This document shows, one piece after another, positions 24,368 through 32,222 of a DNA stretch of 64,000 nt. How positions within the stretch are numbered: position 1 is the stretch's first letter; each line of letters opens with the position of its first letter. The stretch comes from CAVVXX01 sp963707975 (lineage in GTDB: Bacteria > Pseudomonadota > Alphaproteobacteria > Micropepsales > Micropepsaceae), in NCBI GenBank assembly GCA_963707975.1, contig OY970177.1, positions 2,108,001 through 2,172,000 of the forward strand. Direction: 5' to 3'. The position numbers were made by a program, and so were the translations under genes. The notes beneath the pieces were generated by a model. The model was not told where the DNA came from. It did no database searches and saw only the letters and a list, made by a program, of their open reading frames with translations.

Positions 24368-24997
24368 TCAGGGAATCCCGATCAGTTTGTGGGTTTGCAG
24401 GCTCAAACGCCATTGCGGATGACGCCGGCAATATTCGGCAGCCGCGCGCGTGTTGGCGGTGCGCGCCGGGCCGTCCATCGGCTGCAGGAAGAAATTTCCG
24501 AAGTCTAGCGCGGCATAACGTTCCGGCTCGCCGCCCGTCTGAGGGTAGACGAGCTTGAGCTCGTGCCCGCGCTTGAGCGCCAGAGGCGCTTCGGCTTTTG
24601 GGCTGACGCAGATCCAATCGATGCCGTCTGGCGATTCCAGCGTGCCATTGGTTTCAATACCTATCTCGAAGCCCTTGGTGTGCAGCGCTGCAATCAGCGC
24701 CTCGTCCATTTGCAACAGCGGCTCGCCGCCAGTGCAGACGACATAAGGCGCATTCCCTCCCGGCCATTTCGTGGCGACAGCTTCAGCCAGCTTTTCCGCG
24801 CTAGCAAACTTGCCGCCGCCCGGGCCATCGGTGCCGACGAAATCGGTGTCGCAGAAGCGGCAGACGGCAGTGCCGCGGTTGCGCTCATGCCCGCTCCACA
24901 GATTGCAGCCGGCGAAGCGAAGGAACACTGCGGCGCGGCCCGTGCGCGCACCCTCTCCCTGCAGCGTGTAGTAGATTTCTTTGACCTGATAGGTCAT
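24368..24997 (-). CDS. queE: 7-carboxy-7-deazaguanine synthase
   Basis: 209 residues of a small radical SAM enzyme. YYTLQGEGARTGRAAVFLRF precedes GCNLWSGHERNRGTAVCRFC, giving the Cys-x14-Cys-x2-Cys cluster motif typical of the long-loop QueE class. VVCTGGEPLLQMDEALIAAL is the GGE motif. It makes 7-carboxy-7-deazaguanine in queuosine synthesis. Its ATG overlaps the queC stop by 4 bases, so both act in one operon on consecutive steps. Confidence 0.95.
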   Translation of the reverse strand: MTYQVKEIYYTLQGEGARTGRAAVFLRFAGCNLWSGHERNRGTAVCRFCDTDFVGTDGPGGGKFASAEKLAEAVATKWPGGNAPYVVCTGGEPLLQMDEALIAALHTKGFEIGIETNGTLESPDGIDWICVSPKAEAPLALKRGHELKLVYPQTGGEPERYAALDFGNFFLQPMDGPARTANTRAAAEYCRRHPQWRLSLQTHKLIGIP

Positions 24998-25707
24998 GCC
25001 GCCACGCCTTCGCGGTAACGCGCAAAGCCGCGCGCGCGTAATTCACATGCGGGGCACTTGGCGCAACCATAACCCCATTCATGGCGATGGCGGCGGTCGC
25101 CTTCATAACAGGTGACAGTTTCTTCGACGATCAGATCTACAAGTGCGCGTCCGCCAATTTTTTCGGCCAAAGCCCAGGTTGCCGCCTTGTCGAGTTTCAT
25201 CAACGGCGTGTGGATGAAGAATTTATCCGCAAAACCCAATTCGATGGCGCGTTGCAGTGCATCGATGGTCTCGGCGCGGCAATCGGGATAGCCGGAATAA
25301 TCGGTCTCGCACATGCCGCCCACCAGATCGTGCGCGTCACGGCGCATGGCCAAGGCGGCGGCGCCCGTAAGAAACAACAGATTGCGCCCCGGCACGAATG
25401 TGGTCGGCAGGCCGTTCTTTGCCATCTCGATTTTCATGTCATCGGTCAGCGCCGTGCCGCCGATCTCGGCCAGCACGTCCATCGACAGCACATGATCCTC
25501 GCCCAGCTTCGTCGCCAATTTGGGAAAGCGCGCGCGAATGGCGGCAAGGATGCGCGGGCGCGCCTCCATTTCGGCGGCATGGCGCTGGCCATAGGCGAAG
25601 CCTACCGTTTCCACGGCCGCAAAACGCTCAAGCGCCCAGGCCAGGCAGGTGGTCGAATCCTGCCCACCGGAAAACAATACGATGGCTTTGCGCGGGGCTT
25701 CGCTCAT
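24994..25707 (-). CDS. queC: 7-cyano-7-deazaguanine synthase
   Basis: 237 residues from ATG 25707. The PP-loop is IVLFSGGQDSTTCLAWALER. The zinc site uses a Cys in ETVTCYEGDRR and the three in GYGCAKCPACELR. It converts 7-carboxy-7-deazaguanine to preQ0 with ATP and ammonia. Longer in-frame extensions upstream are antisense to the HD gene and are rejected. The start codon overlaps the divergent HD-gene ATG (25706), so the two promoters must lie inside each other's coding region or start very close. Confidence 0.94.
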   Translation of the reverse strand: MSEAPRKAIVLFSGGQDSTTCLAWALERFAAVETVGFAYGQRHAAEMEARPRILAAIRARFPKLATKLGEDHVLSMDVLAEIGGTALTDDMKIEMAKNGLPTTFVPGRNLLFLTGAAALAMRRDAHDLVGGMCETDYSGYPDCRAETIDALQRAIELGFADKFFIHTPLMKLDKAATWALAEKIGGRALVDLIVEETVTCYEGDRRHRHEWGYGCAKCPACELRARGFARYREGVAA

Positions 25708-26335
25708 GGCTAAAGATTTAGCGCGAGACATGGCCCCACGCCACACCACAGCGAATTCCAAGCCGCCACGCGCCTGGCAACGCATGCTTTCGGGGCGCAG
25801 GCTCGATTTGCTCGATCCATCGCCCCTCGACATCGAGATCGAGGACATTGCTCATGGGCTGGCGCGGGTTGCCCGCTGGAATGGCCAGACCAAGGGCGCG
25901 CATGCCTTTTCGGTGGCGCAGCATTGTCTGCTGGTCGAGCGCTTTGTCGCCGAATTGCGCCCAGGCGTTGCGCGCTCTGTGCGATTGGCCGCGCTGCTGC
26001 ACGATGCGGCGGAATATGTGATCGGCGATCTCATCAGCCCGTTCAAGGCGGCGGTCGGGCTCGATTACAAGGCCTTCGAGAACCGGCTGATGGGCGCGGT
26101 GCATTTGCGCTTTGGCCTGTCAGCGCGCCCGCCCGCCGAAACCGAAGCGCTGATCAAACGCGCAGATCATATCGCCGCTTATTTCGAAGCGACGCAGCTT
26201 GCGGGCTTCACCGACAAAGCAGCGCGCAAGTTTTTCGGCAATCCGCGGGGTGTGAAGCTGCCACGCCTTTCGCCGCTCTCAACCACCGAGGCGCAGGCGC
26301 AATATTTGGAGCACTTCCGGAAATTGTACGCTTAA
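25706..26335 (+). CDS. HD-domain hydrolase (YfbR-like)
   Basis: About 209 residues. WQRMLSGRRLDLLDPSPLDI precedes a metal-dependent HD domain: FSVAQHCLLVERF with the first His, AALLHDAAEYVIGDLISPFK with the HD pair, and IKRADHIAAYFEATQL. Similar proteins dephosphorylate (deoxy)nucleoside monophosphates. ATG 25706 or 25730 are both possible starts; residues before GKPPRAW-like sequence are not conserved enough to decide. It diverges from queC and its 3' end overlaps the cytochrome c gene by 4 bases. Confidence 0.85.
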   Translation: MAKDLARDMAPRHTTANSKPPRAWQRMLSGRRLDLLDPSPLDIEIEDIAHGLARVARWNGQTKGAHAFSVAQHCLLVERFVAELRPGVARSVRLAALLHDAAEYVIGDLISPFKAAVGLDYKAFENRLMGAVHLRFGLSARPPAETEALIKRADHIAAYFEATQLAGFTDKAARKFFGNPRGVKLPRLSPLSTTEAQAQYLEHFRKLYA

Positions 26336-26859
26336 TCGTGCATGTGATGTTCGGCCGACGATGCAGTCATAGCCTTATATTGTTCCGGCGTGAGGCTGGG
26401 CAGCTTTTGCAGGAAAGCGACAATCGCCCAGATCTGTTCGTCGGTGTGCGTGGCGCCCCAGGCCGGCATGCCGGACATCTTGAGGCCGTGCTTGACGATC
26501 CAGAATTGTTCTGCCGGATCATCGGGCGGGAACGCCGCCAGCACCGGCGGTTTCGGATTCATACCCGGGCGCATTTCGTTTTCCGTCATACCCGGCGCCA
26601 GATGGCAGCCCGTGCACATTTCGGCGTAATGGCCGGCGCCTTCGGCAATCATTTTGGGGTCATCGAGTTTCGGCACTTGCAGGCCACGCGCGCGCACCTC
26701 GACCGAACGGTCGCGCGCATAATCGATAATGTCGAAAACCAGTTTCGTGTGCGGTGCGTCGGCGGCGAAATTGTATGCACCAAGCGTGATGAAGGAGGTC
26801 ACAAAAACGATAATGGCGAGCACTACTCCGCCGACGATAAGTGCTGTTTTCTGGCCCAT
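26332..26859 (-). CDS. Membrane-anchored c-type cytochrome
   Basis: 175 residues. An N-terminal membrane helix (ALIVGGVVLAIIVFVTSFIT) anchors a single haem-c domain with CTGCH in YAEMCTGCHLAPGM and a Met-rich axial region (HGLKMSGMPAWGATH). DEQIWAIVAFLQKLP is the usual C-terminal cytochrome helix. The tail ends in HHMHD. It is the last gene of a minus-strand set with the outer-membrane and CpxP-like genes, which suggests periplasmic electron transfer or metal oxidation linked to them. Confidence 0.85.
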   Translation of the reverse strand: MGQKTALIVGGVVLAIIVFVTSFITLGAYNFAADAPHTKLVFDIIDYARDRSVEVRARGLQVPKLDDPKMIAEGAGHYAEMCTGCHLAPGMTENEMRPGMNPKPPVLAAFPPDDPAEQFWIVKHGLKMSGMPAWGATHTDEQIWAIVAFLQKLPSLTPEQYKAMTASSAEHHMHD

Positions 26860-26868
26860 TGGCTCAGC

Positions 26869-28175
26869 CTAGTTCAGCTTCAGCCTTCCAAATAGCATAA
26901 ATGACGTCGGGTTCCCGTAAGCAGGCAGTATGGCATTGGGCAAAGCGTAAAAACTGATCAATCCGCCGAGCCCGAATTTCAGGTGGTCCATCAATGGAAT
27001 GTCATAAATATAACCGAGACTTAGCTTCGATACATTGAATACGCTGCCCGCCAGTAGGCTTGGCGACACAAACAGTTCATCCTTGCTCACATTTTCCGCG
27101 CGGCCGAAAAACGTGTGCTGCTGCCATGTCACAGCGGACTCGAGCAGGAACGCGTTAAGCGATTTACCCGGTGAATTGTTGTCTTGGCCCCATGCCAATG
27201 TGGCTTGCCAGTTGCCGTATTCGAACGGGTGGTTGTAAGTCACCGATGCTGTGGCGCGGCGCTGGTCAACGTTCGGTTCCAACTGCTCGGGGCTATGGAT
27301 GAACCCCCAACTAATCTGCGCCGACCAATTCTCGCTTGGATTCCATGAAAGACGCATGGAAGCGGAGTCCAAGCGCGGCGAATCGAAATTCCAGCGATTC
27401 TGATCCGGCTCACGGCCATTGAAGGTCGATGCCTCGAGCTTCCAATTGCCGAGCACATAACCTGCCGTAAGGACACCGAAGGTAACATGCGTTGAATCCA
27501 TCCAGTGGTGTGTGATGGGCGCTTCGGGATCATCCACGCCCGAAAAGCGATGCATGAATGTTGGCGGACCGAGAGCCGGCTCGCCCGGATAACCGGCATA
27601 GATGAATGCCGAACCATCGCCAAAAGACGTGCTATAGGTTGCCGATAATTCCATCAGAAAATCGTGCGGATGCTGGCGATCGATCAGCGCGTGGTGCCGT
27701 TCGCGGTTTCGCCCGTTTGCAACAGCAACGGATAGCCGCTTTTACCCATCAGCGGATCGAGCGAGATCATGCCGTGTAAGGTCAATTGACCGCGGCCAAG
27801 CGCGTGTTGCGCCATGCCCATTAGCATACTGTTGCTGAATGTCTTAGTGCCGCCACGCGGGCCACCCTGATTGTCGTAAATCAGATTGGCGTAGCCATGC
27901 GCCATAGTCAGCCAGTCGTCGAGCGAGCCTTCAATACCTTCCATCGGCGTGGTATCCGGCTGCCAGGAGGTACCGGATGAATCGCGCATCATCGAGTAGC
28001 CGCCCAGCCCGCCGGACATCATATGCTGGCTGTCGTCCATTTTCATGCCGGGCATATCGTTTGTGTCGCCCGAGGTTTGTGCAACAGCGCTCCCGCTCCA
28101 CGAAGCAAGGCCGTAGCTAACGAAAATGATTGCGTGTTTTGAGGCTCTCAACATTTCATTTGTGCTGATGGTCAT
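26869..28175 (-). pseudogene. His/Met-rich outer-membrane β-barrel-like protein, frameshifted
   Basis: The first part (28175 to about 27687; an alternative start is ATG 28154) has a signal-like helix and MPGMKMDDSQHMM, then ISLDPLMGKSGYPLLLQTGE. It stops just after TANGTTR. The other frame continues LIDRQHPHDFLMELSATYS into amphipathic strands (WKLEASTFNGREPDQNRWNF) and a final SFMLFGRLKLN typical of an outer-membrane barrel. A single missing C near 27686-27689 explains the break. LLLQTGET...LIDRQHPHD is a familiar joined motif in copper-resistance-associated hypotheticals. It could be a true inactivation or a sequencing error. Confidence 0.72.
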
Positions 28176-28719
28176 CCATTCCGTTCATATCTTTACCACT
28201 CATCATTCCGGGCATGCCGTGCATACCCGAATGGCTGTTGCTCTCTACATGACTCCCAAGCGCAATATATTTCTGGACCTGCTCAGGTGTTAGGATGTTC
28301 ATCATTGCCAGATGGTACTTTAAGTGAATCACGCGCAGTACGGATTCATCACGAGCTGCCTGGTCCGACGCTGCGGTAATATTTTCGATCACTGCTTTGT
28401 GATCGATGAAGAGTTGGTCTAACGCGGCTTCATCTGCGAGTAGATGTTTGGCGGCTGGGATCGCTTCCGCACTCATCGCAGCGACGATTTGCGTGGTCTT
28501 TTCCTTTTGTTCTGCCGTTAGTCCTAGTACATTCGCCGCATCGAGCACATGGCGAGGCCCAGGATAGCCGTGATTTTCGGCTGGGGTTGCCAGGCCCATT
28601 CCACGGCCCGCCAAAAGCCCTTCGGCCCGTTCCTGAGAAGAAAACATCGGTGCGGCGGCCGCTATTCCGGCCATGGATAGCGCGATAGTCAGGGCAGTTA
28701 TGTAAGACATGACTTTCAC
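28156..28719 (-). CDS. Periplasmic LTxxQ/CpxP-Spy-like protein with a His/Met-rich tail
   Basis: About 187 residues from GTG 28719, which follows AAAGGAGAG closely. The signal peptide is SYITALTIALSMAGIAAAAP. The helical domain has VLGLTAEQKEKTTQIVAAM and HLAMMNILTPEQVQKYIALG, the LTxxQ pair of Spy/CpxP-type chaperone or metal-sensing proteins. The tail SHSGMHGMPGMMSGKDMNGM ends in DDHQHK and should bind copper or similar ions. It heads the operon with the barrel and cytochrome genes, and a Crp-family regulator is divergent 55 bp away. Confidence 0.8.
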   Translation of the reverse strand: MKVMSYITALTIALSMAGIAAAAPMFSSQERAEGLLAGRGMGLATPAENHGYPGPRHVLDAANVLGLTAEQKEKTTQIVAAMSAEAIPAAKHLLADEAALDQLFIDHKAVIENITAASDQAARDESVLRVIHLKYHLAMMNILTPEQVQKYIALGSHVESNSHSGMHGMPGMMSGKDMNGMDDHQHK

Positions 28720-28773
28720 GGATTCTCTCCTTTTTTGATATCCGCACCTTGCACGGAGAGCCATTCCTCGACC

Positions 28774-29373
28774 ATGATCGAAATCATGTTCGATATTTCT
28801 TTCGCAGTTGGCCGAACGCGCAAGCTGAAGGCGGGACAGACCGTATTCCGGCAGGGCACGCCCTCTTTGCTGTTGCACCGGCTAAAGAACGGCTGGGTAC
28901 GGCTTGCGAGATCATTGCCGGACGGCACCCACGTTACAGTGGCTGTCGCAGGGCCTGGCGAGAGCTTTGCAGAGGCGGCCCTTTTTTCAGCCCGTTATCA
29001 TTGCGATGCCATCGCCGAAACAGACTGTGAAATCGAAACGATTTCGATAAAGATCGTTCGTCAAAAATTGGCGAATGACCCGAACTTCGCTAAAGAACTC
29101 GCAGCTTATTTCGCACGTCAAGTGCGCGATCTCCGCGCACGGCTTGAGATTCGCAATATCAAGCTCGCACCGGAGCGGCTTCTCGCTTGGTTGCGAATGA
29201 CGGCTTCCGGAAACCCGCCTGCGGTGAAGCTTGAGCGCCCTTGGGTAATGATAGCAGCCGAGATTGGATTAACCCCTGAGGCAACCTATCGCGCGTCGGC
29301 TGAACTCAAGAGAAGGCATAAAATTGTAAGGTTGGGTAGAAGATCCTTGCAACTGCACTCAAAAACTACATAG
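28774..29373 (+). CDS. Crp/Fnr-family transcriptional regulator
   Basis: About 199 residues from ATG 28774 (28786 is an alternative). The cyclic-nucleotide-binding-like barrel shows LKAGQTVFRQGTPSLLLHRL and GPGESFAEAALFSARYHCDA. The C-terminal winged helix is VMIAAEIGLTPEATYRASAE, then LKRRHKIVRLGRRSLQL. Only two cysteines are present, so an FNR-type iron-sulfur cluster is unlikely. It is divergent from the CpxP-like/barrel/cytochrome genes and is the obvious candidate for their control; ligand unknown. No TTGAT-N4-ATCAA box is visible between them. Confidence 0.85.
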   Translation: MIEIMFDISFAVGRTRKLKAGQTVFRQGTPSLLLHRLKNGWVRLARSLPDGTHVTVAVAGPGESFAEAALFSARYHCDAIAETDCEIETISIKIVRQKLANDPNFAKELAAYFARQVRDLRARLEIRNIKLAPERLLAWLRMTASGNPPAVKLERPWVMIAAEIGLTPEATYRASAELKRRHKIVRLGRRSLQLHSKTT

Positions 29374-29449
29374 TAAAAATACTGTCGCGCGCCTCGCGCA
29401 TCAAAACGTTTCACTTGCCTTCGGCGTTTGCCGCTGCTTGGTTCCTCCC

Positions 29450-29974
29450 ATGTCAGCGATCCTGATCACGCCCTATTCCGCCGTCGAGGATGCCGTCCGC
29501 CGCCACCGGCCTTCGCATGTCGTCACCCTGCTTGATCCCCAAACAGCGGTGAGCACGCCCGCCGGCATCGCGCGCCAGCGACATTTGCGCCTTGGCGTTG
29601 ATGACATATCGGCACCTGCCGAAGGCAGCATTGCGCCCACCAGCGAGCACATCGCCAGCATCCTCAGTTTTGCGCAAACCTGGGATCGCAGCGCGCCGCT
29701 GCTTGTCCATTGCTGGGCCGGCATCAGCCGCTCGACGGCTGCGGCATTGATCCTGCTTTGCGACATTCATGGGCCGGGGCACGAGCACGACATCGCCCGC
29801 GGGCTGCGCACCCGCGCGTCGCACGCCCAGCCTAACAGGCTCATGATCCGTCACGCCGACACGCTGATGGGCCGCGAGGGCCGCATGATCGCCGCCGTCG
29901 AGGCAATGGGTCCCGCGCGTATTGTCTGGGAGGGCGAGGTGGTGGAATTGCCGCTTACGCTCGACGAGCTGTGA
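29450..29974 (+). CDS. Tyrosine-phosphatase-like protein
   Basis: 174 residues from ATG 29450. LLVHCWAGISRSTAAALILL carries the Cys-x5-Arg phosphatase loop, with an upstream Asp region (RLGVDDISAP) that may supply the general acid. This compact class is widespread in alphaproteobacteria, with the substrate unknown. The stop overlaps the nrtR start by 4 bases (ATGA equivalent at 29971), so the two genes are probably co-expressed. Confidence 0.85.
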   Translation: MSAILITPYSAVEDAVRRHRPSHVVTLLDPQTAVSTPAGIARQRHLRLGVDDISAPAEGSIAPTSEHIASILSFAQTWDRSAPLLVHCWAGISRSTAAALILLCDIHGPGHEHDIARGLRTRASHAQPNRLMIRHADTLMGREGRMIAAVEAMGPARIVWEGEVVELPLTLDEL

Positions 29975-30975
29975 AGACGCGCACGAAAAATATCGAATCT
30001 GCGCCGGAAGATTTGACGAATGTGCATGCCCATCCGGTCCTGATCGGCCTGTCAGCGGCAATCGTTTCAGTCGCGGATTACTGCCCTCGCGTGCTGGCCG
30101 TACATCGCATGGGCCACGCCGATGCCCTGCCCTTCGGGCCATTCGACCCGCTTTCCCACCGCACGCTGGAATCGGGACTGAGAACCTGGGTTTCGGAACA
30201 GACCTATTTGCAGCTCGGCTATGTCGAGCAGCTTTACACGTTTGGCGATCGCGGGCGGCATTTGCTGCGGCCCGATGAAGGCCAGCGCGTCGTGTCCGTG
30301 GGCTATCTCGCGCTTACACGGCCGCAAGGCGAGCTTAAGGCGCCGGGTACGCTATGGCGCGACTGGTATGGCTATTTCCCCTGGGAAGACTGGCGCGTAA
30401 GCCGGCCGGCCATGATCGACCACATCGTCAAGCCGCGCCTGCTGGCTTTCGCCACAGCCGCGCCCGATGACGCCACGCGCGCGCGGCGGCGCGAACGCAT
30501 GCAGCTTTGTTTTGGCTTCGGCGATCTCGCGTGGGACGAAGAAAAGGTGCTGGAGCGTTACGAGCTGCTCTACGAAGCGGGCCTCGTTCCCGAAGCCGCG
30601 CGCGATGGCCGCCCGGGGGCCGAGCCGGTGGCGGCGTTGGGCGAGCCTATGGCGTTCGACCACCGGCGGATACTTGCCACCGCCATGGGCAGGCTACGCG
30701 CCAAGATGAAATACCGCCCCGTGGTGTTCGAACTAATGCCTGCGGAATTCACGCTGCTGGAGCTCCAGCTTACGGTCGAAGCGATTACCGGCATCCGCCT
30801 GCACAAGCAGAATTTCCGCCGTCTGGTGGAAAGCCAGGGGCTGGTGGAAGGCACCGGCAAAGTTTCCGCCAAAGCGGGAGGGAGGCCGGCCAAAGAGTAC
30901 CGCTTCCGCCGCGATGTGCTGCGCGAGCGCCCCGCCCCCGGCCTGCGGCTAAAGGCCCGTAGGGGCAGCCGCTAG
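29971..30975 (+). CDS. nrtR: NrtR-type Nudix-related transcriptional regulator of NAD synthesis
   Basis: 334 residues. The Nudix-fold N-terminal half (DPLSHRTLESGLRTWVSEQT, YVEQLYTFGDRGRHL, VVSVGYLAL) lacks a proper Nudix catalytic box, as in NrtR repressors that only sense ADP-ribose. The C-terminal winged helix contains FELMPAEFTLLELQLTVEAI and HKQNFRRLVESQGLVEGTG. It lies directly upstream of nadABC, and a palindrome (31075-31093) sits just before nadA. NrtR binding upstream of NAD genes is established for the family. Confidence 0.9.
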   Translation: MKTRTKNIESAPEDLTNVHAHPVLIGLSAAIVSVADYCPRVLAVHRMGHADALPFGPFDPLSHRTLESGLRTWVSEQTYLQLGYVEQLYTFGDRGRHLLRPDEGQRVVSVGYLALTRPQGELKAPGTLWRDWYGYFPWEDWRVSRPAMIDHIVKPRLLAFATAAPDDATRARRRERMQLCFGFGDLAWDEEKVLERYELLYEAGLVPEAARDGRPGAEPVAALGEPMAFDHRRILATAMGRLRAKMKYRPVVFELMPAEFTLLELQLTVEAITGIRLHKQNFRRLVESQGLVEGTGKVSAKAGGRPAKEYRFRRDVLRERPAPGLRLKARRGSR

Positions 30976-31002
30976 GCTTGTGGCGGGTTCCCACAGGCAT
31001 GC

Positions 31003-31030
31003 TTGACGGCCTAATGCTCATGGCTAGCAT
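31003..31030 (+). promoter_or_regulatory. Possible σ70-type promoter upstream of nadA
   Basis: TTGACG (31003-31008) and TAGCAT (31025-31030) are separated by 16 bases, reading toward nadABC. A second option, TTGTAC (31047-31052) with TATATA (31071-31076), would place the −10 next to the palindrome at 31075. Confidence 0.35.
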
Positions 31031-31074
31031 AAGGACCGCCGATGCCTTGTACCGGCGTTTTTTTGTCCCATATA

Positions 31075-31093
31075 TATACTCAAATGGAGCATA
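31075..31093. promoter_or_regulatory. Candidate NrtR operator
   Basis: TATACTCAAATGGAGCATA is an imperfect palindrome; seven of nine pairs match, with half sites TATxCTC and GAGxATA. It ends 12 bp before the nadA ATG and overlaps a possible −10. This is where an NrtR repressor would block nadABC transcription. Confidence 0.6.
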
Positions 31094-31104
31094 ATGAGGC
31101 CACC

Positions 31105-32154
31105 ATGAGACAAGCGGCGATTACAATGGCTCCCGTCTATTCGCCCGAGGTGGCAAAAGCGACTATTGGCCTTTACGGGCGCGTGGCGCGCGTCATCCCC
31201 GAAATCGAATGGCCGGTACACGCGCCTTATGTAGCCGCCATCAACCAGCTCAAGCTCGAGCGTGGCGCCGTCATTCTCGCGCACAATTACATGACGCCCG
31301 AGATTTTCCACTGCGTATCGGATTTCATGGGCGATTCGCTGCAGCTCGCCCGCGAGGCGGCGAAGACGGATGCCAAAATCATCGTCCAGGCCGGCGTTCA
31401 TTTCATGGCCGAGACGGCGAAAGTTCTTTCGCCCGAAAAAATGGTGCTGATCCCCGATGTGAGGGCTGGCTGTTCGCTTGCCGCTTCGATTACCGGCGCA
31501 GATGTGCGGCTGCTGAAACAGAAATATCCCGGCCTTCCCGTCGTCACCTATGTGAACACGACGGCCGAGGTGAAAGCCGAAAGCGACATCTGCTGCACGT
31601 CGTCCAACGCGGTCGCCGTAGTCGAAGCCATCGCGCGCCAGCGCGGTGTAGACACCGTGATCATGATACCGGACGAATATCTGGCGAACTATGTCGCCAA
31701 GCAGACGCCGGTAAGGATCATTTCCTGGAAAGGCCATTGCGAAGTGCATGAGCGCTTCACGGCCGCGAACATCCGCGATTACCGCGCCACCAATCCGGGC
31801 GTGGTTGTGCTGGCCCATCCCGAATGCCCGCCCGATGTGCTGGCGGAAGCCGATTTCACCGGCTCGACCTCTGGCATGGTGAAATTCGTGGGCGAAAAAC
31901 GCCCCCAACGCGTCGTCATGGTCACCGAATGCTCGATGAGCGACAACGTGGCGGCCGAATATCCGGACGTCGAGTTCGTGCGGCCGTGCAATTTCTGCCC
32001 GCATATGAAGCGCATCACGCTGCCGAAGATCCTGCACTCGCTGCAAACGCTCACGACGGAAGTGACTGTCGATCCGGCTATCGCTGCCCGCGCGCGCGCC
32101 GCCGTCGAAGCGATGCTGGCGGTGGGTGCACCCCGCAAGGCCGGAACGGCCTGA
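31105..32154 (+). CDS. nadA: Quinolinate synthase A
   Basis: 349 residues from ATG 31105. LERGAVILAHNYMTPEIFHC and DFMGDSLQLAREAAKTDAKI open the first domain. The three cluster cysteines are in PDVRAGCSLA, the HPECPPDV region and VRPCNFCPHMKRITL. It condenses iminoaspartate with dihydroxyacetone phosphate to quinolinate using a 4Fe-4S cluster. The candidate operator lies directly upstream and nadB follows after one palindromic repeat. Upstream in-frame codons would run through the operator and are rejected. Confidence 0.96.
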   Translation: MRQAAITMAPVYSPEVAKATIGLYGRVARVIPEIEWPVHAPYVAAINQLKLERGAVILAHNYMTPEIFHCVSDFMGDSLQLAREAAKTDAKIIVQAGVHFMAETAKVLSPEKMVLIPDVRAGCSLAASITGADVRLLKQKYPGLPVVTYVNTTAEVKAESDICCTSSNAVAVVEAIARQRGVDTVIMIPDEYLANYVAKQTPVRIISWKGHCEVHERFTAANIRDYRATNPGVVVLAHPECPPDVLAEADFTGSTSGMVKFVGEKRPQRVVMVTECSMSDNVAAEYPDVEFVRPCNFCPHMKRITLPKILHSLQTLTTEVTVDPAIAARARAAVEAMLAVGAPRKAGTA

Positions 32155-32159
32155 GGCGA

Positions 32160-32220
32160 CCCTCATGTTTCGACAAGCTCAACATGAGGGCCTCACCCTG
32201 AGCCTGTCGAAGGTCAGGCC
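32160..32220. repeat. TTCGACAAGCTC-type palindromic repeat, copy 1
   Basis: CCCTCATGTT (32160-32169) pairs with AACATGAGGG (32181-32190) around TCGACAAGCTC. A second arm CCTGAGCCTGTCGAAGG (32197-32213) carries the complementary core. It fills the whole nadA-nadB gap. A related copy is at 33776-33834. Confidence 0.75.
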
Positions 32221-32222
32221 AT

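Noticed and set aside
25708..25848. N-terminal extension of queC
   Set aside because: It is antisense to the HD-domain gene and lacks QueC-like sequence.
28720..28773. FNR box between the CpxP-like operon and the Crp-type regulator
   Set aside because: No TTGAT-N4-ATCAA palindrome; only a lone TTGATATCC is present and the regulator lacks Fe-S cysteines.
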